From Geodermatophilus ruber (lineage in GTDB: Bacteria > Actinomycetota > Actinomycetes > Mycobacteriales > Geodermatophilaceae), in the NCBI RefSeq assembly GCF_900114385.1, contig NZ_FOSW01000006.1:211495-275494 (forward strand): 64,000 nt of DNA. Reading direction: 5' to 3'. A program made the position numbers and the translations under genes. Positions 1 through 7,745 of the stretch are shown here, piece after piece. Below the pieces are notes generated by a model. It was not told where the DNA came from and did not search any database. It was given only the letters and a program-made list of their open reading frames with translations. How positions within the stretch are numbered: the first letter of the stretch is position 1; each line of letters opens with the position of its first letter.

Positions 1-1012
1 CGGTGGCGACGAGCACGTCCAGCACCGCTCGGTAGCTCAGCCCGGCCGCCGCCCACATCTGCGGGTACTGGGAGGAAGCGGTCATCCCGGGCATCGTGTT
101 CACCTCGTTGACCACCGGCTCCTCGCCGGGGCGGACGAAGAAGTCCACCCGCATCAGCCCATGTCCGCCCAGTGCCGTGAACACCTGCCGCGCCCGTTCC
201 TGCAGCAGCGCGGTCGTGACCTGGTCCAGCGCGGCGGGCACCCGGAACGGAGGCCGGGCCGATGCGTACTTGTGGGCGCCGTCGAAGAAGTCGCCGTCCG
301 GCAGCACGATCTCGAGGGGCGGGCCGGCCACCACCTCGCCGTCCGGGTGCTGCAACAGGCCGACGTCGACCTCCCGGCCCGGGACGGCGGCCTCCACGAG
401 CACCGTGCCGTCGACCGCCCGCGCCCGGGCCACGGCCGCAGGCAGGTCGGCCTCGTCGGTCACCCGGGAGACCCCGATGCTCGAGCCGGCGCGGGCAGGC
501 TTCACGAAGACCGGCAGCCCGAGCCGGGCCCGCTCCGCCCGGTCCGGCGCCGGCCGGTCCGGGCTGAGGGTCACCCCGGGGGCGATCCGCAACCCGCACG
601 CCTGCAGCACCGCCTTGGTGACCGCCTTGTCCAGGCCCACGGCGCTCGCCGCCACACCGCAACCGACGTAGGGCAGGCCGATCGTCTCCAGCAGGCCCTG
701 GACCGTGCCGTCCTCGCCGGCGCTGCCGTGCAGCACGGGGAACACCACGTCAACGCCGGCCAGCGCCGCGGCGATCTCCGCGAGGGTCCCGCCCGGGCTG
801 CCGGCCGGCCGCTCCGCGGGGCAGGCCGCGCCGGGGGTCGCCCCGCCGTCGGCGTAGACCAGCCACCGCCCGGCGGGCGTGATCTCCACCGGCCGCACCT
901 CGTACCGGGCGCGGTCCAGGTGGGCGAGCACGCCTGCGGCGGAGGCGCGGGAGACGGTGTGCTCCGGGCTCTGCCCGCCGAAGAGCACCGCCACCCGCAG
1001 CCGTCGGCTCAA
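1..1012 (-). CDS. ddl: D-alanine--D-alanine ligase, C-terminus cut by window edge
   Basis: ATP-grasp ligase that joins two D-alanines for the peptidoglycan precursor; cytosolic. The N-terminal segment reads VAVLFGGQSPEHTVS, the middle has FVKPARAGSSIGVSRV (ATP-grasp), and VNEVNTMPGMT comes near the visible end. An omega-loop Lys-Tyr pair (about residues 248-249, sequence FFDGAHKYAS) is the signature of true D-Ala-D-Ala ligases rather than D-Ala-D-Lac enzymes, which carry His there. The reading frame overlaps the alr stop: a TTG at 1012 is the first possible start, and GTG at 994 is an alternative. It is co-directional with and translationally coupled to alr, so both early D-Ala steps sit in one transcript. 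About 337 residues are visible, close to full length. Confidence 0.93.
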   Translation of the reverse strand, partial: MSRRLRVAVLFGGQSPEHTVSRASAAGVLAHLDRARYEVRPVEITPAGRWLVYADGGATPGAACPAERPAGSPGGTLAEIAAALAGVDVVFPVLHGSAGEDGTVQGLLETIGLPYVGCGVAASAVGLDKAVTKAVLQACGLRIAPGVTLSPDRPAPDRAERARLGLPVFVKPARAGSSIGVSRVTDEADLPAAVARARAVDGTVLVEAAVPGREVDVGLLQHPDGEVVAGPPLEIVLPDGDFFDGAHKYASARPPFRVPAALDQVTTALLQERARQVFTALGGHGLMRVDFFVRPGEEPVVNEVNTMPGMTASSQYPQMWAAAGLSYRAVLDVLVAT

Positions 1013-2187
1013 CGCTGCGCCGCCCGGGTGTAGCGGCGCACCACGCGCCGCCCGAGGCCGGTGAAGACCTGCTGCACCGGGCAGCCGGCCCATGCGGCCC
1101 ACTCGGCCGCGGTCGGCTCGCCGCGGGTCCCCGGCCCGAACAGGACGACCTCGTCCCCGACCTGCCCGGGGCCGTCGGCGAGGTCGACGACGAACTGGTC
1201 CATCGCCACCCGCCCGGCCACCCGGGCCCGGCGCCCGCCGATCCAGACCTCGGCGCGGTGGCTGGTCGTCGTCGGCACCCCGTCTGCGTAGCCCACCGGG
1301 ACGAGCAGGAGGCGGCCGTCCTGCGGGGCGCGGTACTCGTGGCCGTAGGAGACGCCCGCGCCACGGCGGACGGACTTGGCGAGGACCGCGCGGGCGCGGA
1401 AGGTCATCGCCGGACGCAGGCCGCTGACCCGGCCGGGCACCGGCTCGACCCCGTAGAGGCCGAGCCCGGCGCGGACCAGGTCGAAGCGGGTCCACGGCGC
1501 GTGCAGGGCGGCGGCGGAGTTGGCCATGTGGCGCAGCGATGCCTGCACCCCCTCGGCGCCGGCGAGGTCCACGGCCCATTGGAAGACGCCGAGCTGGGTG
1601 TCGACCAGCGGATCGTCCGGGTGGTCGGCCGCGGCCAGGTGCGACCAGATGCCCTCGACGACGACGGTACCGCGGGCCGCGTACTGGGCCGCCGTCCGAA
1701 CCAGGCCCAGCCAGTCCGCCGGTGAGCAGCCGTTGCGGTGCAGCCCGGTGTCGACCTTCAGGTGGATCACGGCGGGCACGCCGGCCGCCGCGGCGGCCCG
1801 GGCGACGGCGTGCAGGTGCGGCAGCGACGGCACGGAGAGGGCCACCCCGGTCTGCACGGCGGGCAGCACGTCCTCGTCGGCGCCGTACAGCCAGGTCAGG
1901 ACGGGCGCGTCGATACCGTCCGCGCGCAGGTGCAGCGCCTCGGCCAGCGTGGCGACGCCCAGCCAGGTCGCACCGCCGGCCAGGGCGGCCCGGGCCACCG
2001 GCACCGCGCCGTGGCCGAACGCGTCGGCCTTCACCACGGCCATCACCGGCACGCCGGCGATGCGCCGGAGGACGCCGGCGTTGTGCGCGATCGCACCGAG
2101 GTCCACCTCGACCTCGGCGAGCGGAGGGGCGGCGGACGCGGTACAGGGGCGGGTGCCTGCGCTCGGGCGGGCCGTGATCGCGGTCAT
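1009..2187 (-). CDS. alr: Alanine racemase
   Basis: PLP enzyme converting L-Ala to D-Ala for cell-wall synthesis. The 392-residue length fits the family. The PLP-lysine motif is MAVVKADAFGHG with K53; the usual YGHG is FGHG here. The second catalytic base is Tyr281 in GVSYGHEYR. The C-terminal beta domain (RVAGRVAMDQFVVDL) is present. An Ala/Pro-rich N-terminal extension of about 23 residues precedes the barrel, so a shorter start is possible, but none has an obvious Shine-Dalgarno. The downstream ddl overlaps the stop codon. The divergent neighbour is a VanR/VanS-like two-component system 154 bp away, a placement that may mean envelope-stress control of D-Ala supply (inference). Confidence 0.95.
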   Translation of the reverse strand: MTAITARPSAGTRPCTASAAPPLAEVEVDLGAIAHNAGVLRRIAGVPVMAVVKADAFGHGAVPVARAALAGGATWLGVATLAEALHLRADGIDAPVLTWLYGADEDVLPAVQTGVALSVPSLPHLHAVARAAAAAGVPAVIHLKVDTGLHRNGCSPADWLGLVRTAAQYAARGTVVVEGIWSHLAAADHPDDPLVDTQLGVFQWAVDLAGAEGVQASLRHMANSAAALHAPWTRFDLVRAGLGLYGVEPVPGRVSGLRPAMTFRARAVLAKSVRRGAGVSYGHEYRAPQDGRLLLVPVGYADGVPTTTSHRAEVWIGGRRARVAGRVAMDQFVVDLADGPGQVGDEVVLFGPGTRGEPTAAEWAAWAGCPVQQVFTGLGRRVVRRYTRAAQR

Positions 2188-2341
2188 GACCGACAGCCTC
2201 GGGGCCGCGTGTCACCGGCCGACTCGTGCGCTGTCACGGATCCGCGACAGCTCTGTCACCGTTCGATACGGGCGGACGGCGCCCGCCGCTCACCTGCCAG
2301 ACTCGCCCGGCCACGTTCCGGACCCGGAGGTTGATCGACGC

Positions 2342-3028
2342 ATGAGCCGGCTGCTGCTGGTGGAGGACGACGCGGCGCTGGCAGAGGCGCTGCAGCTCGC
2401 ACTCTCCGGGCTCGGGCACGACCTCGTGCTCGCCGGATCGGGGGAGGCCGCCGTCGACCTGGCCCTCGGGGACGAGCCGGTCGACCTGGTGCTGCTCGAC
2501 GTCATGCTCCCCGGCATCGACGGCTTCGAGGCCTGCCGGCGGATCAGCACGGCATCGACGACGCCGATCATCCTGCTCACCGCCCGCGGGGACGCCGTCG
2601 ACACCATCGTCGGCCTCGAGTGCGGCGCCGACGATTACATCGTCAAGCCCGCCGAGCCGCGGCTCATCGACGCGCGGGTCAAGGCGGTGCTGCGCCGGTC
2701 GAGCAGGCGGCCGGCGGAGCCGGCCCGGCGGCACGTCCTGGGCCGCGTCGAGCTGGACGAGACGGCGATGGTGGTCACCCGGGACGGGCGGGAGCTCTCG
2801 CTCACCCCGACCGAGCTGCGGCTGCTGGTCGAGTTCGCCCGGCACCCCGGTCAGGTGCTCAGCCGGCAGGTGCTGCTCGACCGGGTCTGGGAGTACGGCT
2901 ACCTGGGTGATTCGCGGCTGGTCGACGCCTGCGTGCAACGACTGCGCGCCAAGGTTGAGCCGGACCCGGCCAACCCCACTCTCATCCGCACCGTCCGCGG
3001 CATCGGCTACCGACTCGCGCCCGCGTGA
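2342..3028 (+). CDS. OmpR/VanR-type DNA-binding response regulator
   Basis: Response regulator of 228 residues. The receiver domain (about 1-120) has the acidic pair E8-D9-D10, phospho-acceptor D53 in LVLLDVMLPG, T80 and K102 (DDYIVKPAEP). The winged-helix output domain (about 130-228) contains LTPTELRLLVEFARHPGQ and ends TVRGIGYRL, the classic OmpR/PhoB C-terminus. It starts at ATG 2342. Its TGA overlaps the GTG of the downstream kinase, so the two are translationally coupled. Divergent alr-ddl is the obvious candidate target. The exact signal is unknown; similarity is to VanR/MtrA-like regulators in general, not diagnostic of glycopeptide resistance. Confidence 0.93.
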   Translation: MSRLLLVEDDAALAEALQLALSGLGHDLVLAGSGEAAVDLALGDEPVDLVLLDVMLPGIDGFEACRRISTASTTPIILLTARGDAVDTIVGLECGADDYIVKPAEPRLIDARVKAVLRRSSRRPAEPARRHVLGRVELDETAMVVTRDGRELSLTPTELRLLVEFARHPGQVLSRQVLLDRVWEYGYLGDSRLVDACVQRLRAKVEPDPANPTLIRTVRGIGYRLAPA

Positions 3029-4416
3029 ACGGCCAGGGGCCTCGGCGGCGGTTCACGGGGCTGCGCGGCCGGATCACCGCCACCGTCGTCCTGTGCGTCC
3101 TGACCGCGACCGTGATCGTCTCGACGGCGACGTACCTGCTCCAGGACCGCCACTCGCGCGAGCGGTTCGGCAACGCCGCGCTCCTGGCCACCCGGTCCGA
3201 CGGCGCCCAGGCCGCTGCCCTGGCCGGAGGGACGGTCAACCCGGTCAAGGAGGTGATCGCATACCTGGCCGGACGCCAGGGTGTGGAGTGGATGGTCGTC
3301 GACCTCTCCGGGCCGGAGCCGGTCCGCTGGTACAGCGATCGCATCCCCGCGGAGCTGGTGGACCCGCGGCGCACGGACGTCCTGCGCACCCGCGGCGATC
3401 CGGTGCGCGTCCAGGCGGGCGAGCGCACGTTCCTGGCCGTACTGTCCGATGCGGGACCCGGGATCGAGATCGTCGAGTTCTACGACCTGCGGCCTCTGGA
3501 GGTCGAGCTCACGCAGCTGCGCCGGAACACGGTCCTGGTCGGCCTGCCCGTCCTGCTGTGCACCGCCGTCCTCGGCGCCGTGATCGCCGGCCGCATCGCC
3601 CGGCCGATCGAGCGGGCCAGCGCCGCCGCCCGCCGCATGGGGGCCGGCGACCTCTCGCCCCGGCTTCCCGACGCCGGCAGGGACGAACTGGCCGAACTCG
3701 GCTCGGCGATGAACGAGATGGCCGGCGAACTGGACCGCACGCTCACCGAGTTGCGGCGCATGGACACCCAGCATCGGCGGTTCACCGCCGACGTGGCACA
3801 CGAACTGCGCACCCCGCTCGCTTCGCTGGTGGCCGCGGCGGACAGCCTCGACGTCGAGGACCCCACCGTCCGGCACCGAGCAGCGGTACTGCTCCGCCAG
3901 CAGACGCGGCGGCTGGCCACGCTGGTCGAGGACCTGCTCGAGGTCTCCCGGTTCGACGCCGGCGCCGCCGTCGCCGACCGCTGCGCGGTCGACCTCGGGG
4001 CGCTGGCCGCCGAGGTGGCGGCGACCTGCGAGCGCCCGGCCGACGTCCGCGTCACCGTGGTCGGCGATCCGGTGCTCCAGGCCGATCCCCGGAGACTGCA
4101 CGCCGTGCTGCGCAACCTCGTGGCCAACGGCCTGGCCCACGGGGCGCCGCCGGTGCTGGTCGAGGTGCGCGGGCGGGCGGACACCGTCGAGGTGGTCGTC
4201 TCCGACCACGGCGACGGCGTACCGGCCGGCCTGGAGGCGTTGCTGTTCGACCGGTTCGTCCGGGGGGACCCTGCCCGGGGCAGCGGCGGCAGCGGCGGCA
4301 GCGGCCTGGGGCTGGCCATTGCGCGCTCGAACGCCGAACTGCACGGTGGGTCCCTGCGACTCCGCCCGGGCGCGGGCCGCGGGGCGAGCTTCGAGCTGGC
4401 GCTGCCCCGCGGCTGA
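3025..4416 (+). CDS. Sensor histidine kinase partner of the upstream response regulator
   Basis: Membrane kinase of 463 residues starting with a GTG that overlaps the regulator stop. TM1 lies at about 15-38 (ITATVVLCVLTATVIVSTA), then a periplasmic loop to about 165, TM2 (VGLPVLLCTAVLGAVIAG), HAMP (about 193-245), HisKA with phospho-acceptor H259 in FTADVAHELRTPLASL, and HATPase_c with the N box (LRNLVANGLAHG), G1 (DHGDGVPAG) and G2 (GLGLAIARSNAELHGG). The nucleotide lid carries a Gly-Ser-Gly repeat encoded by near-perfect 9-bp tandem repeats at 4281-4305, which could vary by slippage. It presumably phosphorylates D53 of the regulator at 2342-3028. Confidence 0.93.
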   Translation: MNGQGPRRRFTGLRGRITATVVLCVLTATVIVSTATYLLQDRHSRERFGNAALLATRSDGAQAAALAGGTVNPVKEVIAYLAGRQGVEWMVVDLSGPEPVRWYSDRIPAELVDPRRTDVLRTRGDPVRVQAGERTFLAVLSDAGPGIEIVEFYDLRPLEVELTQLRRNTVLVGLPVLLCTAVLGAVIAGRIARPIERASAAARRMGAGDLSPRLPDAGRDELAELGSAMNEMAGELDRTLTELRRMDTQHRRFTADVAHELRTPLASLVAAADSLDVEDPTVRHRAAVLLRQQTRRLATLVEDLLEVSRFDAGAAVADRCAVDLGALAAEVAATCERPADVRVTVVGDPVLQADPRRLHAVLRNLVANGLAHGAPPVLVEVRGRADTVEVVVSDHGDGVPAGLEALLFDRFVRGDPARGSGGSGGSGLGLAIARSNAELHGGSLRLRPGAGRGASFELALPRG

Positions 4417-4419
4417 GGC

Positions 4420-4447
4420 CCGGGCGTCGTCGGCCGCGGGCGCCCGG
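4420..4447 (+). terminator. Possible terminator hairpin after the two-component operon
   Basis: CCGGGCG at 4420-4426 pairs with CGCCCGG at 4441-4447 across a 14-nt loop, 4 nt after the kinase stop codon. There is no U-tract, which is usual for actinobacterial terminators. The call rests on position and the 7-bp stem only. Confidence 0.4.
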
Positions 4448-4514
4448 TACTGGTCGAAGTCAGGACCCTGCTGTCCGCTCCGGCAGGGACATGTCCTGGC
4501 CGTTCACGGTGCGT

Positions 4515-4703
4515 TCAGCTGCTTCGTCGACGAAGGTGCTGGTCCAGCATCATCCCAAGAAGTAGGGCGAGCGGGTCGCGGCCCAGCAGTCGTCGGCGCG
4601 CGGGTCCTGGGCGAGGCGGAGGGGCGGCACGACGGAGATCGTGCCGTATCGCCGCTGGGAGATGACATCGACGGGGCGGCATGGTGGACGTCGCGGTCGG
4701 CAC
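4515..4703 (-). pseudogene. Truncated, frameshifted 5' piece of a HhH-GPD glycosylase-like gene (copy 1)
   Basis: On the minus strand one frame reads TISVVPPLRLAQDPRADD, then a 1-nt deletion (between 4589 and 4590, compared with the other two copies) moves the rest into another frame: LLGRDPLALLLGMMLDQH followed by LRRRSS and stop at 4515. The pattern LRxAQDxxADELLxRDPLALLxGMLLDQ matches what I know of the N-terminus of an actinobacterial HhH-GPD base-excision-repair-like protein, normally about 190 residues. The rest of that protein is missing. Related fragments lie in the same orientation at 7746-7862 and 13358-13525. With copy 2 this fragment brackets the alkylation-repair operon. DNA similarity appears to continue to about 4700. 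Confidence 0.7.
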
Positions 4704-4751
4704 CGGACACCCTGGACCTCACGCGGAACGCCTGCCGCGCGTTCACTGCGC

Positions 4752-5297
4752 ATGAGCACACAGACCACGGCCGGCCCGGCCCTCCCGGCAGTCGCTGCGC
4801 CCCGCCGGCACCGGGTGATCGCCTCGCCGCTGGGCGAGCTGACCCTGGTCGGCGAGGCCGACGCCCTGGCCGGGGTGTACTTCGCCCAGCACCGGGGCCG
4901 TCCCGGCACCGCGGCCCTCGGCCCGCGCGATGACACGATCCTCGACGAGGCGGCCACCCAGCTCGGTGAGTACTTCGCCGGTGTCCGCACACGGTTCGAC
5001 CTGGCGGTACGAGCCGACGGCTCCCCCTTCGACCTGGCCGTGTGGGAGCTGCTGACGCACATCCCGGCCGGGGAGACCCGCAGCTACGGCCAGCTCGCCC
5101 GCCAACTGGGAGACCCCGCGCTGGCGCAGGAGGTCGGCGCGGCCAACGCCCGCAACCCGCTGTGCATCGTGGTGCCCTGCCACCGGGTCATCGGCAGCGA
5201 CGGGCGGCTGGTCGGCTACGCCGGCGGCCTGCGGCGCAAGCGCGCGCTGCTGGACCACGAGCGCCACGCGGCCGGCGGCAACGGGTCGCTGTTCTGA
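4752..5297 (+). CDS. ogt: Methylated-DNA--protein-cysteine methyltransferase (Ogt type)
   Basis: Suicide repair protein that moves O6-alkyl groups from guanine to its own cysteine. It has 181 residues: an N-terminal Ogt domain (SPLGELTLVGEADALAGVYF), then the HTH-containing catalytic domain with the PCHR active site, C143 in VVPCHRVIGSDG. The position of the conserved arginine finger (RAVG in most members, including the second Ogt downstream) reads QEVG here, so Q126 replaces Arg. That could weaken base flipping (inference). It starts at ATG 4752; no strong Shine-Dalgarno is seen. It is the first of five same-strand genes with alkylation-repair content, separated from the sigma gene by 84 bp. 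Confidence 0.93.
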   Translation: MSTQTTAGPALPAVAAPRRHRVIASPLGELTLVGEADALAGVYFAQHRGRPGTAALGPRDDTILDEAATQLGEYFAGVRTRFDLAVRADGSPFDLAVWELLTHIPAGETRSYGQLARQLGDPALAQEVGAANARNPLCIVVPCHRVIGSDGRLVGYAGGLRRKRALLDHERHAAGGNGSLF

Positions 5298-5381
5298 CCG
5301 CTTCGGACGTTCCGGCCCGGCCGGGACCGGGACGTCCGATGACCGCCAGCCATCCCGCCCGCCACCCGTTGGGATCGAGCC

Positions 5382-5936
5382 GTGACCAGTGCGCCCCGCC
5401 CCGCCCCACCCCCGCGGCCGGCTGCCGACCGCCCCGGCGCGGACGCCCCGCGGCCGCCGTTCGACCAGCTGATCAGCGACCACGGCGCCGTCGTGCTGCG
5501 GGTCTGCCGGGCGGTCTGCGGCCCCATCGAGGCCGACGACGCCTGGCAGGAGACCTTCCTGTCCGCGCTGGAGGCCTATCCACGGCTGGCTCCCTGCAGT
5601 GATCCGCGGGGTTGGCTGATCACCATCGCCCACCGCAAGGCGATCGACCAGCACCGCCGGGCCCAGCGCATCCCCGAACCCCGCGCCGAGCTGCCCGACA
5701 TCCCCACCGGTCACGGGATCCCCGGCGACGACCGCCGCCAGCAGGCCGCCGACCTGTGGGCCGCCGTCGCCACCCTGCCGTTCAAGCAGCGGGCCGCCGT
5801 TGCCTACCACCATCTCGCCGGGCTGCCCTACGCCGCCGTCGGCGAGCTGATCGGCTGCAGCGAGCCGGCTGCCCGGCGCAGCGCCGCCGACGGCGTCGCC
5901 GCGCTGCGCGCCCGCTACCGAGGAGCCCTCGCATGA
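5382..5936 (+). CDS. ECF-type RNA polymerase sigma factor coupled to a DNA methyltransferase gene
   Basis: Sigma-70 family member of 184 residues. Region 2 spans about 27-95 (ADDAWQETFLSALEAYPRL, then GWLITIAHRKAIDQHRR), and region 4 about 125-180 (LPFKQRAAVAYHHLAGLPY, then a helix-turn-helix ending AARRSAADG). The first ~25 residues are Pro/Ala-rich linker. It starts at GTG 5382, and its TGA overlaps the ATG of the next gene (ogt-like). No anti-sigma gene is adjacent, so activity is probably controlled by expression or through a partner in the operon. By context it likely drives an alkylation response in place of the AraC half of Ada; this is inference. Confidence 0.85.
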   Translation: MTSAPRPAPPPRPAADRPGADAPRPPFDQLISDHGAVVLRVCRAVCGPIEADDAWQETFLSALEAYPRLAPCSDPRGWLITIAHRKAIDQHRRAQRIPEPRAELPDIPTGHGIPGDDRRQQAADLWAAVATLPFKQRAAVAYHHLAGLPYAAVGELIGCSEPAARRSAADGVAALRARYRGALA

Positions 5937-6529
5937 CCGACCTGTTCGCCGACCTGCCCGCCGAGGCCACCGGCCCGCTGCGGGCCCGGCTCGCCGCGGC
6001 CGCGGCGCAGCGCGGACTGCTCGACGTCGCCTACCGCACCCTGGACTCCCCCCTGGGCAGCCTGCTGCTCGCCGCCACCCCGGCCGGGCTGGTCACCATC
6101 GCCTACGCGGTCCAGGACCACGACGCCGTGCTGGCCAGCCTCGCCACCCGGATCAGTCCCCGCGTGATCCGCACCGGACTCGGGCTCGACGAGACCGCCC
6201 GGCAGATCGACGAGTACTTCGCCGGTCGCCGGCACACCTTCGATACGCCGATCGACCTGCAGTTGGCCCGTGGCTTCCGCCGCACCGTGCTGCAGCACCT
6301 GCGCCAGGTCGGCTACGGCACCACCACCAGCTACGCCGGCCTGGCCGCGGCGGCCGGCAGCCCGAACGCGGTCCGCGCCGTCGGCACCGCCTGCGCGACC
6401 AACCCGCTGCCCATCGTGCTGCCCTGCCACCGCGTGATCCGCAGCGACGGCTCCCCGGGCCACTACGTCGGCGGCGACGCCGCGAAGACCGCCCTGCTCG
6501 CCCTCGAAACCAGCCAGGAGACCCGATGA
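5933..6529 (+). CDS. ogt: Second methylated-DNA--protein-cysteine methyltransferase
   Basis: Alkylguanine-DNA alkyltransferase of 198 residues. The N-terminal domain contains SPLGSLLLAATPAGLVTIAY; the catalytic domain has arginine finger R148 (NAVRAVGTACATNP) and active-site C165 in IVLPCHRVIRSDGS. Unlike the first Ogt in the same operon, all expected catalytic residues are present. Start and stop codons overlap the sigma gene and the 2OG oxygenase by 4 nt each, giving strict translational coupling. Two diverged Ogt proteins in one operon may split substrate range (for example methyl versus bulkier O6 groups); that is inference. Confidence 0.94.
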   Translation: MTDLFADLPAEATGPLRARLAAAAAQRGLLDVAYRTLDSPLGSLLLAATPAGLVTIAYAVQDHDAVLASLATRISPRVIRTGLGLDETARQIDEYFAGRRHTFDTPIDLQLARGFRRTVLQHLRQVGYGTTTSYAGLAAAAGSPNAVRAVGTACATNPLPIVLPCHRVIRSDGSPGHYVGGDAAKTALLALETSQETR

Positions 6530-7302
6530 CCACCGCATGCCCGAAGACGACCACCGCATTCCCGAGCGCACGGCCCAGCCAGGAGCACGCGGGTGCGCCG
6601 CTCGCCACGCGCGTCGACGACCTCGGCTGGCCGGCGCTGACCGCCCAGCTCGACGAGACCGGCGCGGCCCTGTCCGGTCCGCTGCTGACCCCGCAGGAGT
6701 GCCGGGAGATCGCCGGGCTCTACGACGACGTCACCTGCTTCCGCAGCACCGTCGACATGGCAAGGCTGCGCTTCGGCGCCGGCCAGTACCGCTACTTCGC
6801 CCATCCGCTGCCCGAGGCCGTCACCGCACTGCGCTCGGCGTTCTACCAGCGCCTGCTCCCCGTCGCCCGCGTCTGGGCCGACCGGCTGCGTTGGCCGATG
6901 ACCTGGCCGGACACCCTCGACGAGTGGCTGGACCGCTGCCACGCCGCCGGGCAGACCAAGCCCACCCCGATCCTGCTGCGCTACGGCCCCGGCGACTGGA
7001 ACGCCCTGCACCGCGACCTCTACGGCGACCTGGTCTTCCCCCTGCAGGTCGTCGTCGGCCTGACCGCGCCCGGCACCGATCACACCGGAGGAGAGTTCCT
7101 CATGGCCGAACAACGCCCCCGAGCCCAGTCACGCGGCTACGCCACCGTCCTCGGCCAGGGCCAGGCGCTGATCTTCACCACCCGCGAGCGGCCGGTCCGC
7201 TCCGCCCGCGGTTGGTCGGCCGCACCCGTCCGGCACGGGGTCAGCACCATCCACACGGGCCGCCGGCACGCCCTCGGCCTCGTCCTGCACGACGCCACCT
7301 GA
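6526..7302 (+). CDS. 2OG-Fe(II) oxygenase of the alkylation-repair operon
   Basis: Predicted Fe(II)/2-oxoglutarate dioxygenase of 258 residues. The metal triad is H162-x-D164 (HRDLYGDLVFPLQV) and distal H237 in VRHGVSTIHTGRRHAL, with R246/R247 positioned to bind 2-oxoglutarate. It is not a canonical AlkB sequence; it resembles the COG3826-type oxygenases often found beside ada or ogt genes. Oxidative dealkylation of DNA or another nucleic acid is the likely role, but the substrate is unproven. The ATG overlaps the upstream ogt stop. The following Ada-Zn gene starts 21 bp after the stop. Confidence 0.85.
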   Translation: MTTACPKTTTAFPSARPSQEHAGAPLATRVDDLGWPALTAQLDETGAALSGPLLTPQECREIAGLYDDVTCFRSTVDMARLRFGAGQYRYFAHPLPEAVTALRSAFYQRLLPVARVWADRLRWPMTWPDTLDEWLDRCHAAGQTKPTPILLRYGPGDWNALHRDLYGDLVFPLQVVVGLTAPGTDHTGGEFLMAEQRPRAQSRGYATVLGQGQALIFTTRERPVRSARGWSAAPVRHGVSTIHTGRRHALGLVLHDAT

Positions 7303-7323
7303 GCGGCCACCTGACCGATCCCC

Positions 7324-7662
7324 GTGACCAGCCCTTCGAGCACGCCGCGTCACACCTGGCGCCTCATGGGCGCCGATGGCCGGCTCCACGAGAGCCCCAC
7401 CCCCGGCACCCTCGGGGGACACCGCCGCCAGCGCATCTACGGCCGCCTCGACTGCCCCGCCGCACTGCGCGCACTGGCCCGCGGCGGCTACCGCTCCCGC
7501 CGGGTCTTCTTCGCCGACGAGCCGGCGGCCGTCGCCGCCGGCTACCGCCCCTGCGCCACCTGTCTGCCTGACGCCTACCGCAACTGGAGGGCAACCCCTG
7601 CGGTCGTTCATGAACAGGACCAGGCCCCCCCACCCCGACGGGGTTCGTCCCGCAGGTCGTGA
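7324..7662 (+). CDS. Stand-alone Ada metal-binding-domain protein
   Basis: Small protein of 112 residues made of one Ada_Zn_binding domain (about 31-86): RIYGRLDCPAALRAL, RVFFADEPAAVAAGYRPC, ATC. In E. coli Ada the zinc site is C38, C42, C69 and C72, and C38 is the methylphosphotriester acceptor. Aligned here, C38 is Gly40 while C44, C77 and C80 are kept. It therefore probably binds zinc but cannot act as the classical phosphotriester sensor. A basic tail (PPPRRGSSRRS) may contact DNA. It starts at GTG 7324 and is last in the alkylation-repair operon. Confidence 0.85.
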   Translation: MTSPSSTPRHTWRLMGADGRLHESPTPGTLGGHRRQRIYGRLDCPAALRALARGGYRSRRVFFADEPAAVAAGYRPCATCLPDAYRNWRATPAVVHEQDQAPPPRRGSSRRS

Positions 7663-7745
7663 CGCCGGAAGCCACCTGCTGTTCCTGTCGGCAGGTGCTG
7701 GTCGACGCGTCTGCCGAGGACCTGGCGGGCAGAGGTCAGCAGCGC

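Noticed and set aside
1..1012. VanA-type D-Ala-D-Lac ligase next to a VanRS-like system
   Set aside because: The omega loop has Lys-Tyr, as in ordinary D-Ala-D-Ala ligases, and no VanH or VanX gene is in the visible region.
7324..7662. A complete Ada protein
   Set aside because: Only the zinc-binding domain is present; there is no AraC half, and the acceptor cysteine position is Gly.
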